Numbered from the stretch's first letter, positions 18,117 through 27,258 are shown. The stretch: 64,000 bases of DNA from Streptomyces sp. 135 (GCF_020026305.1 NZ_CP075691.1:868001-932000); one strand, 5' to 3'. The notes: generated by a model not told the origin, from the sequence alone. Numbers and translations are program-made.

Positions 18117-18938
18117 TCATGTGTCGGCGACGGTCGGTGTGTCGTCCCGCGAGCCGACTGGGCGGGACGCCGCCGCGGCGGGCCAGTATCCGCGCGTACG
18201 CACGTGGAAGACCAGCAGCGCCAGGGCCACCGTCGCACCGCACCAGGCCAGCGCCAGGAGCGGATAGGGGCCGGGGTCGGCCCGGGTGACGGCGGCGGCC
18301 AGGGCCGACTGGGTGGCGCCGTAGGACGGCAACGCCTTGAGCAGTCCGGGCAGTTCGGCCACCTTGATGACCGGGTTCTGGAGGCCGACGTCGATCAGGC
18401 TGAGCATGAGGACGACGAAGAAGCCCTCCAACTCGTCGCGGACCAGGCTGCCCAGGAGCAGACCGATGCCGCCGTACGCGCAGCCCGCGGCGAACACGGC
18501 GACGAGCAGGTGCCCGAATTGATGGACCGGGAAGAACAGGCGCAGCAGTACCGTCGTGTAGCAGGCCAGCACCGCCGCGATGACGAGGAGGGCGCCTACG
18601 TTCGCCAGGACCAGCTGCGAACGGGGATACCCGGCCAGGACGAGCCTGCGGTCCATCTCACGGGCCTTGAACGCCGCCATGAACATCATGAAACCGGTGA
18701 TCAGCGCGACGGCGGTGACGGCGTTGGTGACCTGGGCGACGCTCATGGCCGGGACGACCGCGCGTACCTCGATGGTCGCGATGTGCAGGCGGGCCGCCCC
18801 CTCGTACCCGCACACCCGGACCAGGGTCAGCCAGGTGGGCACGAACGCGTAGACCAGGAACAGGCTGAGGCGGTTGCGCAGATGGCCGAGCAGCGCGCAG
18901 CGGAACCTCTCGACGAAGGCGGTCCACTGATATCTCAT
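18117..18938 (-). CDS. ABC-2 type transporter permease
   Basis: A 273-residue membrane protein with about six hydrophobic segments: one near residues 22-42, a pair around 72-125, then GHLLVAVFAAGCAYGGIGLLLGS, FFVVLMLSLIDVG and the last near residue 240. The motif-poor but topologically typical sequence, plus the ATPase gene overlapping its start by 4 bases, identifies the membrane half of an exporter. The C-terminal tail after RTRGYW is Ala/Pro-rich. It belongs to the minus-strand methyltransferase-ATPase-permease operon in the terpenoid region; cargo unknown. Confidence 0.85.
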   Translation of the reverse strand: MRYQWTAFVERFRCALLGHLRNRLSLFLVYAFVPTWLTLVRVCGYEGAARLHIATIEVRAVVPAMSVAQVTNAVTAVALITGFMMFMAAFKAREMDRRLVLAGYPRSQLVLANVGALLVIAAVLACYTTVLLRLFFPVHQFGHLLVAVFAAGCAYGGIGLLLGSLVRDELEGFFVVLMLSLIDVGLQNPVIKVAELPGLLKALPSYGATQSALAAAVTRADPGPYPLLALAWCGATVALALLVFHVRTRGYWPAAAASRPVGSRDDTPTVADT

Positions 18939-19669
18939 CGGGCCTGCTCCCCGGCGTCGAGCCGTCCCTCGTGCAGGTGCACCACCGCGTCGAAGTGCTC
19001 CCTGACGTGCAGCAGGTGGGAGACCACGACGATGGAGCGGCCCGCGTCGCGCAGGCGGGCGGCGAGCTCCCAGAACCGCTGGTGGGTGTCCCAGTCGAAG
19101 CCCTGGTAGGGCTCGTCAAGGAGCAGCAGATCGGGATCGTGCATCAGGGCGAGCAGCAGGTTCAGCTTCTGCCGGGTCCCACCGCTGAGCGCACCGGCCC
19201 GGCGGTGCAGGCAGTCGGCGAACGCCAGCGTGTCCATCAGTTCCCGGGCGCGCGTCAGGGTTTGCAGCCGGTAGGCCACCTGGAACAGCCGCAGGTGCTG
19301 CTCGACGGTCAGGGTGTCGTTGACCACCGCCCGCTGGGGGCAGTAGCCCACGGAGCCCGCGCGCAGCACCGCTCCCCTGTCCGGGGCGAGTTCGCCGACG
19401 GCGACACCGAGCAGGGTGCTCTTGCCCGCGCCGTTCTCGCCGACGACGCCGACCAGCGCGCCGGCGGGAACCGTGAGGTCCACGCCGCGGAGCACCTGGC
19501 TGCGGCCGCGGGACTTCCACACTCCCTCGATCCGGAGCGGTGAGCCCTGTTGTCGCGTCCGCGGTGCGGTCGGTCGTGCCGTTGCTCGTCGCGTCTGCTG
19601 CTTCATCGTTGCGTTCGCCGCTTCATCAGTAGTTCGTCGTTTCCCGGGTTCATCGCTTCCCGGGGTCAT
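18935..19669 (-). CDS. ABC transporter ATP-binding protein
   Basis: A 244-residue nucleotide-binding protein partnering the downstream permease (4-base overlap). Walker A GENGAGKST, signature LSGGTRQKLN, Walker B LLLLDEPYQGFDWDT and the switch His in VVVSHLLHV are intact. An N-terminal stretch of about 40 residues is Thr/Arg-rich and probably disordered. Two starts are possible: 19669, which overlaps the methyltransferase by 20 bases, or the ATG at 19606 (MKQQTRR). The pair likely exports the product of this cluster or protects the host from it. Confidence 0.92.
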   Translation of the reverse strand: MTPGSDEPGKRRTTDEAANATMKQQTRRATARPTAPRTRQQGSPLRIEGVWKSRGRSQVLRGVDLTVPAGALVGVVGENGAGKSTLLGVAVGELAPDRGAVLRAGSVGYCPQRAVVNDTLTVEQHLRLFQVAYRLQTLTRARELMDTLAFADCLHRRAGALSGGTRQKLNLLLALMHDPDLLLLDEPYQGFDWDTHQRFWELAARLRDAGRSIVVVSHLLHVREHFDAVVHLHEGRLDAGEQAR

Positions 19670-20618
19670 GGCCGCCCGGCTTGTCGAGCACGAGGGCGGA
19701 GTAGCGCACCGCGCCGGCCACGGACCGGTGGGCGTCGATGACGGCGGTCGTGGCGTGCCAGTCCGACGGGGTGAACTCCCGCAGGCCCGGCCAGCGGGCG
19801 CATAGTGCCTCCCGGCCCGCCCGGGTCGCCGCCACGCGGGCGAACACCGCCCCCAGACGCAACGAGCGCTCCACGACCGGCCGGGTCCAGTCGACCGTGC
19901 GCCGCACCAGGAAACCGGTCTCGCGCGCGTGCGCCAGGTAGCGCACCAGCGGCTCGAACCCGTCGACCTGCCACGCCGCGCGTACCAGCCCCTGCGGATC
20001 GAGCGGCCCGATGGCCGCCGGGTCGGCCGTGTGCCAGGTGAAGTCGACGAGGACGAACCGGCCGCCGGGGCGCAGCACCCTGAAGGCCTCGGCCATGAAC
20101 GCGCGGCGGCCGGCCGGGGTGAGGTGGAAGGCCGCCTCCAGGCAGTGCACCCGGTCGAACGACTCCCCCGCCACCGGTACGTCCTTGGTCCGCACGGGCA
20201 GGGCGGTCACGTCCGCCACGGTGAAGGCGGTGTTCGGGGTGGTGCCGTACCGCCTCACCGCCTCGGCGATCTGCTGAACGCTGATGTCGACGCCGAGCGC
20301 CGAGCAGCCCGCCGCGCCCAGGCGGGCGGTGGTGTGGCCGCGTCCGCAGCAGGCGTCCAGCACCCGGTGTCCGGGCCGCGCCTGAAGCAGGTCCAGGCTC
20401 CGTGTCTCCAGGCGCCGTTGGAAGAAGGCCAGGCCACCGAGGAGCGCGGGCAGGGTGGGCAGGGTGTAGTAGCCGAGGTTGACCAGGGCACCCCAGCCCA
20501 GGTGCCGGAACAACCGGAAGAACGGGTTGGCGTCGCTGTAGGAAGCCGCCATCGGGTCCGTGCCCATGGCCGTGGCCGTCTGGTCCGTGTCCATCGCCTG
20601 TCCCTGTGCCCTGTCCAT
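19650..20618 (-). CDS. Class I SAM-dependent methyltransferase
   Basis: A 322-residue methyltransferase. The SAM-binding glycine motif VLDACCGRGHTTARLGAAG, acidic loop LGVDIS, VADVTALPV and the post-motif segment VLRPGGRFVLVDF are typical of sterol/tocopherol-like class I enzymes. The first 60 residues include a hydrophobic Tyr/Leu-rich segment (LVNLGYYTLPTLPALLGGLAFF) that may bind a lipophilic substrate. It heads the operon with the ABC exporter genes. Next to a terpene cyclase and a prenyl synthase, methylation of a terpenoid is a reasonable inference; nothing in the sequence fixes the acceptor. Confidence 0.9.
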   Translation of the reverse strand: MDRAQGQAMDTDQTATAMGTDPMAASYSDANPFFRLFRHLGWGALVNLGYYTLPTLPALLGGLAFFQRRLETRSLDLLQARPGHRVLDACCGRGHTTARLGAAGCSALGVDISVQQIAEAVRRYGTTPNTAFTVADVTALPVRTKDVPVAGESFDRVHCLEAAFHLTPAGRRAFMAEAFRVLRPGGRFVLVDFTWHTADPAAIGPLDPQGLVRAAWQVDGFEPLVRYLAHARETGFLVRRTVDWTRPVVERSLRLGAVFARVAATRAGREALCARWPGLREFTPSDWHATTAVIDAHRSVAGAVRYSALVLDKPGGHDPGKR

Positions 20619-20938
20619 GGGTCATCAGTTGACCAGCACAACAGCGGCTGGGGCGCGCACACCACCGTGGTGTCCGGCGATGTCACCCTTCCCAGGCATT
20701 CCCGGGCGTCCCGCCCCCTGCGCGGCAGTCGCGGGCCGAGCGGTCGGTGCCCTCGGCGTTTCGGCCACTTCCACGCGACGGGCCGTCCAGGAATCGCAAG
20801 GGTCGGTGCATCCGGCACCGTCCGCCGCGCGCTCTGTTCCGGGGTTTTCGGCACGACCGAAACACAGGTGTTCGAAATTCGCGCCGGCTCGTTGAGCCTG
20901 ACGACCCAGCCGCGATGACCGTCAAGGGGGAGGCCACA
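20619..20938. promoter_or_regulatory. Divergent intergenic region with inverted repeats
   Basis: This 320-base gap lies between the methyltransferase and fused ABC exporter genes and contains no gene. Two short inverted repeats were seen near the exporter: AACAC-AG-GTGTT at 20861-20872, and an overlapping CGAAACAC half-site at 20858-20865 identical to the half-site of the 23212-23232 palindrome. They may be operators. The ribosome site GGGGGAGG is at 20926-20933. Confidence 0.4.
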
Positions 20939-22873
20939 TTGACCTCGGCCAGCACACAAGGCCAGCCGGACACCGGAACGCCGGAGGCGGGGCCGCCTGA
21001 CGAAACGAGCGGAGCGCAGGACGAGGAGTACCTGTACCGGGACGAGTCCCGGCGTCAGGCCGGCGCGCAGCTGACCACCGGCACCATGGCGCGACGGCTG
21101 CCCGCGCTGGTCGTACGGTCGTTGAAGATGGCCTGGCAGGTGGACCGGGGCGCGACGGCCGGGTTGCTGGCGTGCCAGGTCGGCACCGGTGTGCTCGCCG
21201 CGCTCGGGCTGCTCGCGGTCACCGGGACGATCACCACCCTGATCTCGTCGGGTGACATCACCGAACGCCTGTGGGAGGCGGCGCCGCAGCTGGCGGTCGT
21301 CGCCGCGGCCACCGGGCTGCGGGCGCTGCTGGGGATCGCGGTGACGTGGCTGACGGGGCGGCTGCGGCCGGTGCTGGCACGGGCGGCGGAGCTGACGATG
21401 ATCGAGGCCGCGCTCGGCGCGGAGCTGGCGGCGAACAACAAGCCCGGTTACAACGACTTCTACGACATCGCCGACCGTGGCGCCCAGGTCACTCCGGACC
21501 TGGTGGACGAGGCGCAGAACGTGCTGGCCGCCACGGCGACCCTGGCCGCCGGCGCGACCGTTCTCGCCGTCCTGCACCCGATGCTACTGCCGCTGCTCCT
21601 CCTGGCCTGTCTCCCGCAGGCCGCGGCGTACGTACGAGCCGCCAGGGTGGTGTACCTGGCGGGCCTGGAGACCTCCGGGCGGCGTCGGATGCTGCACAAG
21701 TTGCGCTGGCACATGGCCTACATGGAGTCCAGCGAGGAGATGCGGGCCTGCCTGGCCGGTCCCTTCCTCACCGCCCGGTACCGCCGTCTCGCCGCCACGG
21801 TCAACGCCGCCGAACGCAAGGCCGCGGACACCGGCGCGTGGATGGGGCTGGCCGGTGCGCTGGCCGGCGGGGTGGCGGCGGCCGCGGTGTGGGCCGCGCT
21901 GCTGTGGCTCCTGGCCTCCGGCCGCATGAGCCTCGCGGCCGGCGGCGGCGCGGTCTTCGCGCTCCAGACGGCGACCAGCTCCGTGCGCGGCATCATCGAC
22001 GGCGGGGCACGGCTGGTGCGTACCGGCTGGTACGTGCAGGACTGGCAGAACTTCCTCGACAACGCCCATGGACAGGCCATGGCCAGTTCGCGCGGTACGC
22101 GGGCGCTGTCCGCCGCTCCGGAACGGTTCGAGGTCCGCGATGTCACCTACCGGTACGACGGTGCCGAACGGGACAGTCTGAGCGGGGTCTCGCTCCAGGT
22201 GCGGCGGGGGGAGATCGTGGCGCTGGTCGGGGAGAACGGATCGGGGAAGTCCACCTTGTCCCGGCTGATCTGCGGTCTGTTGCTGCCCACGTCCGGCGAG
22301 GTGGCGTGGAACCACACCACCACGGCGCAGTTGGAGCCCTGGGAGGCGTGGAAGCATGTCGCCCTGGCCCCGCAGAAGTACACGTACCTGCCGCTGACGC
22401 TCCGGGACAACATCACCTTCGGGCAGGGCGACACCGGCGACGCCGCCGTCCTGGCCGCCTGCGAGGCCTCCGGAGCGGTGGACATGCTGCCCGACCTGCG
22501 GTCCGGTCTGGACACCCTGCTGACGTCCGAGTGGTTCGGGGGCCAGCAGCTGTCCGGCGGACAGTGGCAGCGCGTCGTGCTCACCAGGGCGTTCTACCGG
22601 CGGGCGGCACTACTGGTGATGGACGAGCCCACCGCGGCTCTCGACGCGCGCGCCGAGCACCGCGTCTTCACCGGGCTGCGTGACCTGGCCAAGGACCGGG
22701 CGGTCCTGCTGATCACTCACCGGCTCGCCAACGTCGCCATCGCGGACAAGATCGTCGTCCTCGACCAGGGGCGCATCGTCCAGGAAGGCTCGTACGAGGA
22801 ACTCACCCGCGAGCCGGGGCTGTTCCGCTCCCTGTGGGAACTACAGCAACGCACCACCGGTGAGACGGCGTGA
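20939..22873 (+). CDS. Fused ABC exporter (permease plus ATPase)
   Basis: A 644-residue half-transporter: residues about 35-360 are the exporter transmembrane domain with six hydrophobic segments, and about 385-640 the nucleotide-binding domain with Walker A GENGSGKST, Q-loop APQKYTYLP, signature LSGGQWQRV, Walker B LLVMDEPTAALD and switch ITHRL. TTG20939 is favoured because GGGGGAGG sits 5 bases upstream; an ATG at 20915 is also in frame but lacks a ribosome site. Homologues are frequent in peptide and natural-product clusters. It points away from the methyltransferase operon and is probably the second export system of the terpenoid region. Confidence 0.9.
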   Translation: MTSASTQGQPDTGTPEAGPPDETSGAQDEEYLYRDESRRQAGAQLTTGTMARRLPALVVRSLKMAWQVDRGATAGLLACQVGTGVLAALGLLAVTGTITTLISSGDITERLWEAAPQLAVVAAATGLRALLGIAVTWLTGRLRPVLARAAELTMIEAALGAELAANNKPGYNDFYDIADRGAQVTPDLVDEAQNVLAATATLAAGATVLAVLHPMLLPLLLLACLPQAAAYVRAARVVYLAGLETSGRRRMLHKLRWHMAYMESSEEMRACLAGPFLTARYRRLAATVNAAERKAADTGAWMGLAGALAGGVAAAAVWAALLWLLASGRMSLAAGGGAVFALQTATSSVRGIIDGGARLVRTGWYVQDWQNFLDNAHGQAMASSRGTRALSAAPERFEVRDVTYRYDGAERDSLSGVSLQVRRGEIVALVGENGSGKSTLSRLICGLLLPTSGEVAWNHTTTAQLEPWEAWKHVALAPQKYTYLPLTLRDNITFGQGDTGDAAVLAACEASGAVDMLPDLRSGLDTLLTSEWFGGQQLSGGQWQRVVLTRAFYRRAALLVMDEPTAALDARAEHRVFTGLRDLAKDRAVLLITHRLANVAIADKIVVLDQGRIVQEGSYEELTREPGLFRSLWELQQRTTGETA

Positions 22874-22954
22874 TCCCACTCCCTGTGGGGCAGCACGGCG
22901 CCTGGCGTCGGCGACGTGCACGCTCGTCCGGCGCTTCGGCGGAGACTCCGCCCA

Positions 22955-23201
22955 CTAGCACTCCTGATCGTTGTGCTCTTGCTCCTGCGCCCAGGTGACC
23001 GCCCATTCGTCGAGCGGATGGAGGGCATGATCATGCGGTTCGTGGTAGAGGACGCTGGATGACAGCCCTTCGCAGTGCGCAGTCACGTAGTTCCCAGAGG
23101 ATGCGCAGCGCCCACCGCCGGCCGAACAGGTCCATCGCGGCCATGAGGGGACGGCCGGTCGTCGATCCACGAACCGGTGTTCCAGGGCGCGGTGTCGGCA
23201 T
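22955..23201 (-). pseudogene. Decayed HxlR-family regulator
   Basis: From an ATG at 23201 with AAGGAGGG upstream, the frame reads the typical HxlR opening MDLFGRRWALRILWELR. It then runs into a TGA at 23031-23033 after 56 codons. The next conserved element (GLSSSVLYHE) and the usual C-terminal PLDEWAVTWAQEQE lie in another frame and end with TAG at 22955. Between these two elements about 50 residues of the winged-helix domain are missing. The gene therefore carries both a frameshift and an internal deletion. The intact palindrome at 23212-23232 is probably its old operator. Confidence 0.75.
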
Positions 23202-23211
23202 GACCCTCCTT

Positions 23212-23232
23212 GTGTTTCGTTATTCGAAACAC
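23212..23232. promoter_or_regulatory. Perfect 8-5-8 palindrome between HxlR remnant and EthD gene
   Basis: GTGTTTCG (23212-23219), spacer TTATT, CGAAACAC (23225-23232): a perfect inverted repeat in an A/T-rich patch between divergent genes and 11 bases upstream of the HxlR-remnant start. Position and form fit the operator of the HxlR regulator, which is now broken, so the downstream genes may be derepressed. Confidence 0.65.
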
Positions 23233-23308
23233 TAGCATCCGCGCATGATGCACGGGTGGGGTCGCTACGAGTTGGGCAGCCGGCTGACGTCTCTGGACGG
23301 AGGTCGTC

Positions 23309-23554
23309 ATGCATAGGCTTCTTGTCCTGTATCTGAAGCCTGCCGACCCCGACCACTTCCGCGACTACTACGTGACCAACCACCTCGCGCTGGTGAAGAA
23401 TTGGCCCGGCCCGCTTGCGTGGCGCTACAGCTTCGACGTGGCGGCGACCGAGGGAGAAGCGCCGTACTTCGCGGTCTTCGAAGCCGACTTCGCTGACGCC
23501 GCCACCGGCGGTCTGGTCGTCATGCACTACCCGGTGCAGGACGGCACCGGGTGA
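23309..23554 (+). CDS. EthD-family small protein, apparently shortened
   Basis: An 81-residue dimeric ferredoxin-like (EthD) protein; the family includes decarboxylases and proteins of unknown role in degradation pathways. The opening HRLLVLYLKPADPDHFRDYYVTNH and the end ATGGLVVMHYPVQDG are characteristic, and PYFAVFEADFADA is the usual middle. Family members are generally about 100 residues: the helix between ADFADA and ATGG appears to be absent here, in frame. The gene is divergent from the HxlR remnant and its stop overlaps the PhzF-like gene start (GTGA). Probably once an HxlR-regulated detoxification pair. Confidence 0.75.
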   Translation: MHRLLVLYLKPADPDHFRDYYVTNHLALVKNWPGPLAWRYSFDVAATEGEAPYFAVFEADFADAATGGLVVMHYPVQDGTG

Positions 23555-24432
23555 GGCGGCCGATGTCCTGGCCGGATGTCACGGTGGTTGACGCGTGCGT
23601 GCGGCGCGACGGCCGGGGCGGTAGCCCGACGGCCGTCACCGACGACGACGCGGCGGCGACGGATGCGGACCGGCGTGCGGTCGCCGCCGCGGCCGGCACC
23701 TCGCACGCGGCGTTCCTCGGCCCGGAGCGGACGCCGGACGGTGGCCGGCCGGTCCGGTTCTTCACCGCCACCGCCGAACTGTCCGGCTGCGGCCACGGCA
23801 CCGTCGCCGCGCAGGCCGTCCGGTTGACCCGCACCGCGCTGGGCGAGCTGAACGACCGCCAACACACCGGTGGGCGCACGTTCGACACGGTCGCGATCCG
23901 CCGCCCCGCCGGCATCGAGGTCTGGTTCGACCAGGGCCTCGTCGCGCTGCGCCACCCGGAACCGGACGAGCGCGCCGCGATCGTCGCCGCGCTCGGGCTC
24001 ACCGCGGACGATCCGCATCCGACCGACGCGCCACGGATCGCCGCGCCCGGCGCCCCACGCATGCTGGTACCGGTCCACGACCGGTCGGCCCTGCTCCGGG
24101 TCCGCCCACACCTCGGCAGGCTGGCAGCGGCGTGCCGGCGGTACGGGCTCCTCGGCTGCTTCGTGTACGTGCCGCCGGTGGGCGACCGACCGGGTGCGGC
24201 GCGGATGTTCGCGCCGGCGATCGGTGTCGACGAGGACGTCGCCAACGGCAACAGCACCGGCTGCCTGGCCGCCCACCTGCTCGACACGACAGGGGCGCGG
24301 ACGGTCGCGATCGAGGTGGAGCAGGGCGACACGCTCGGTCGACCGGCCGGCGTGCTCGCTTCGGCCCGACGGGGACCGGCGGGCATCACGACCCGGGTCG
24401 GCGGGTTGGCGGTGGTCCGCGACGGACGTTGA
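23551..24432 (+). CDS. PhzF-family isomerase-like protein
   Basis: A protein of about 290 residues with the two-lobed diaminopimelate-epimerase-like fold of PhzF. The first-lobe motif GCGHGTVAAQ (usually GCGHATLA) and the second-lobe DEDVANGNSTGCLAAHL are seen. PhzF itself isomerises dihydro-3-hydroxyanthranilate for phenazines, but most family members in Streptomyces have unknown substrates and no phenazine genes occur here. GTG23551 overlaps the EthD stop by 4 bases; ATG23563 is the alternative. The Glu acting as acid/base in PhzF is normally near the N-terminus and is not obvious. Confidence 0.8.
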   Translation: MRRPMSWPDVTVVDACVRRDGRGGSPTAVTDDDAAATDADRRAVAAAAGTSHAAFLGPERTPDGGRPVRFFTATAELSGCGHGTVAAQAVRLTRTALGELNDRQHTGGRTFDTVAIRRPAGIEVWFDQGLVALRHPEPDERAAIVAALGLTADDPHPTDAPRIAAPGAPRMLVPVHDRSALLRVRPHLGRLAAACRRYGLLGCFVYVPPVGDRPGAARMFAPAIGVDEDVANGNSTGCLAAHLLDTTGARTVAIEVEQGDTLGRPAGVLASARRGPAGITTRVGGLAVVRDGR

Positions 24433-24567
24433 GGAGACGACCGGACCGTCCGCGTCTGCGATCCGCGCATGGGACTGGGCTGCCCGCTGCGGTCAAGCGT
24501 CGGCACCCGGCGGGCGGGCAGCCCCGACGACCCGCCGCCGTGCCCGCGCGGCGCGCCCAGCAGCCGA

Positions 24568-25299
24568 TCAGGATCGCGTACGCAAGGACGTCAACTGCCC
24601 GCCGGGAGGACGGCCATGGGCGATCTGGTCGGCCAAGCCGGCCAGATCGGCGGCGTGCAGGTCGAACCCGTCCGAGGAGGTGGGCGGGTCGCCGACGGGG
24701 CGGGCGACGTAGGCGGTGCGCAGGCCGGCGCTCTGTGCTCCGCGCAGGTCCCAGGCGTGGGCGGCGACCATCAAAAGCCGCTCCGGCGGTCGTCCAGAGA
24801 CGGTGACTGCCAGCTGGTAGACCGCTGGGTCCGGCTTGTAGGTCCGGGCGTCTTCCGCGGACAGTGCCTGGTGCCAGCGCAGTCCGGCGTGAGCATTGAG
24901 TCCCAGTAGCGCCGTCCGGCTCGCGTTGGAGAGTCCGATCGTCGGGAACCGTTCGGCGAGTCGGGCCAGCCCCGCCACGGTGTCGGGCCACGGCGGGAGC
25001 CTGCGGCCCGACAGTGCCAGCGTTGCCATGGCGGTCGGGTCGTCGACTCCGACGGCATCTGCGACGAGACGTGCGGCTTCCAGGTCGAGGACATCGCTGG
25101 GGCGGTAGGGCCGAGCGCCGTCGAGGATGCGACGTTGTTCGCGTTCGATGTGCTCCTGCCACAGCGCCAGGAGCTGCTCGACCCTCGTGTCGTCGAGTGA
25201 CGGGTCGAGTTCGCGAATGCCGGCTCGGATGCCGGCGGGTTCGTCGACGAGTGTGCCGAGCACGTCGAACACGATGGCGTCGATCTCTGGCTCTGACAT
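24568..25299 (-). CDS. HAD-superfamily hydrolase (haloacid dehalogenase type II-like)
   Basis: A 243-residue HAD hydrolase. Motif I is FDVLGTLVDE with nucleophile Asp12, motif II is IGLSNAS, motif III is the Lys in TYKPDP, and motif IV is the Asp in VAAHAWDLRGA. The A-H-x-W-D-L segment and cap layout match the type II haloacid dehalogenase group rather than sugar phosphatases, although many such proteins are phosphatases in vivo. It is convergent with the PhzF-like gene and monocistronic. Substrate unknown. Confidence 0.88.
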   Translation of the reverse strand: MSEPEIDAIVFDVLGTLVDEPAGIRAGIRELDPSLDDTRVEQLLALWQEHIEREQRRILDGARPYRPSDVLDLEAARLVADAVGVDDPTAMATLALSGRRLPPWPDTVAGLARLAERFPTIGLSNASRTALLGLNAHAGLRWHQALSAEDARTYKPDPAVYQLAVTVSGRPPERLLMVAAHAWDLRGAQSAGLRTAYVARPVGDPPTSSDGFDLHAADLAGLADQIAHGRPPGGQLTSLRTRS

Positions 25300-25440
25300 G
25301 AGCGGGGTCTCCCGGACGAAGCAGGGGCGCGAGAAGTAGCTGTTAGCCGAACGCGGCTAGAAGCGACATGCATTCCCCTCCTGCACGGCCGTGCAGGACA
25401 CGCGTGTACGAGGCCCGCTCCGTCCTCCCGCTCCGGTCCG

Positions 25441-25632
25441 TCAGGCAGGGTGGTCGGGCTGCTGCTCGGGCGGAGTGCCGCCGCCCTTTCCACCGCCCTT
25501 GTCACCCCGGTCGGTACCGTGGGCGTGCCCACCGCCCTTCGTGGGCTGTGCGGCCTTGCGGGCTTGGCTGTCCTGCGGGGTGCCCGCTCCCTTGTCGCTG
25601 CGCCGCAGCTCAGGCTGTTGCGGACTCGACAT
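25441..25632 (-). CDS. Small hydrophilic protein, unknown function
   Basis: A 63-residue Gly/Gln/Pro/Lys-rich protein without hydrophobic segments, predicted disordered. It is judged real because AAGGAG stands 8 bases before the ATG and the composition (SSPQQPELRRSDKG, then KGGG and GGGT motifs) is unlike the Arg/Ala/Pro mix of chance frames in this DNA. Similar short proteins are widespread in Streptomyces. It lies between the HAD gene and the broken decarboxylase gene and diverges from the latter. No function can be stated. Confidence 0.65.
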   Translation of the reverse strand: MSSPQQPELRRSDKGAGTPQDSQARKAAQPTKGGGHAHGTDRGDKGGGKGGGTPPEQQPDHPA

Positions 25633-25791
25633 GGTTGTTTCTCCTTTTCCACGGGTTCCACGGGTTCACGGGCTTGCGCCGAAGGCATCGCCGATCACGC
25701 GGGCAACCATGCCTGCGTACACGGCTACGAGGACCGTCGCCCTCAGTCTGCGCGCCGTTTCCTTCTCCGGGGCCAAGGGCAACCGCACCCT

Positions 25792-27258
25792 ATGGACCAT
25801 TCGAAAGCGCCGGTACTCGAAGCCCTGGCCGCCTACCACGCCGAAGGACAGACCCCCTTCACCCCGCCCGGCCACAAGCAGGGACGCGGTGCCGACCCCC
25901 GGGTCCGCGAGGTCCTCGGGGACGCGGTCTTCCACTCGGACGTCCTGGCCACCAGCGGTCTGGACGACCGGATGTCCTCCCGCGGCATCCTCGAACAGGC
26001 CCAGGCCCTCATGGCGGACGCCGTCGGCGCCGAGCACACCTTCTTCTCCACCTGCGGCAGCTCCCTGTCCGTCAAGTCGGCCATGCTGTCGGTGGCCTGA
26101 CCGCACGAGAAGCTGCTCGTGGGACGCGACGCCCACAAGTCCGTGGTCTCCGGCCTGATCCTCTCCGGCATCCGGCCCATCTGGGTCACCCCGCAATGGG
26201 GACCCACGGCGCCACCTGCCCACCCGCCCTCCGCGGAGGCGTTCGAGGCGGCCTTCGCCGAACACCCCGACGCCAAGGGCGCCCTCGTGACGACGCCCAC
26301 GCCGTACGGCACCTGCTCGGACCTGGCCGCCATCGCGCAGGTCTGCCACCGGCGCGGCAAGCCGCTCATCGTCGACGAGGCATGGGGCGCCCACCTGCCG
26401 TTCCACCCCGAGCTGCCGACCTGGGCCATGGACGCCGGAGCCGACGTCTGCGTCACCTCCGTACACAAAATGGGCTCCGGCCTGGAGCAGGGCTCGGTCT
26501 TCCACCTCCAAGGCGAACTGATCCAGCCCGAGGTACTCAAGAGCCGCGAGGACCTCCTCGGCACCACCAGCGCCTCCGTACTGCTGTATGCCGCCCTGGA
26601 CGGCTGGCGACGCCAGATGGTCGAGCACGGGCGCGCCCTCTACGACGACGCGCTCGCCCTCGCCGCGTCCCTGCGCACCCGCATCGCCCGCGTCGACGGC
26701 ATGCACGTGCACGGGCCCGACGACTTCTGCGGGCCCGGCCGCGCGGCCGACATGGATCCCCTCCAGATCATCATCGACATCACCGCACTGGGCACGACGG
26801 GCTACCGCGCGGCCGACTGGATGCGCGAACACCACCAGGTCAACCTCCACCTGGCCGACCACCGCCGCATCAGCGCCCAGCTGACGCACGCCGACGACGA
26901 ACACACCGGACAGACCCTCCTCACGGCCCTCCAGGACGTCGCCGCGCACGCGGGCGAGCTGCGGCCCGCGGAACAGGTCGAGGTCCCGGACCCCGAGCAG
27001 CTGCGGCTCGAGCAGGTGCTGCTGCCGCGCGACGCGTACTTCGGGCCGACCGAACAGGTGCCGTGGGAGAAGGCGGTGGGCCGTATCACCGCGGAGATGC
27101 TCACCCCCTACCCACCCGGCATCCCCGCCGCGCTGCCCGGCGAACGACTCAACACGCACGTCGTCCACTACCTGCGCACCGGCATCGACGCCGGCATGGT
27201 CGTCCCGGACGCCGCCGACACCGAGGTCAAGAGCGTGCGGGTGGCGATCGAGGGCTGA
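25792..27258 (+). pseudogene. Orn/Lys/Arg decarboxylase interrupted by one in-frame TGA
   Basis: PLP-dependent group III amino-acid decarboxylase. From the ATG at 25792 the frame reads the family opening (TPFTPPGHKQGRGADP), then MLSVA followed by TGA at 26098-26100. The same frame continues at once as PHEKLLVGRDAHKSVVSGLILSG, through the PLP lysine in TSVHKMGSGLEQGS, to the stop at 27258, about 488 codons in all. Homologues have Gly at the stop position (AGPHEKLL), so GGA to TGA is a likely one-base change. A downstream start at 26119 would give a protein lacking the first hundred residues. Either a pseudogene or a base error. Confidence 0.8.

Noticed and set aside
26098..26100. Selenocysteine at the TGA in the decarboxylase
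   Set aside because: The position is Gly, not Cys, in homologues, and no selenocysteine insertion hairpin or selenium genes were seen.
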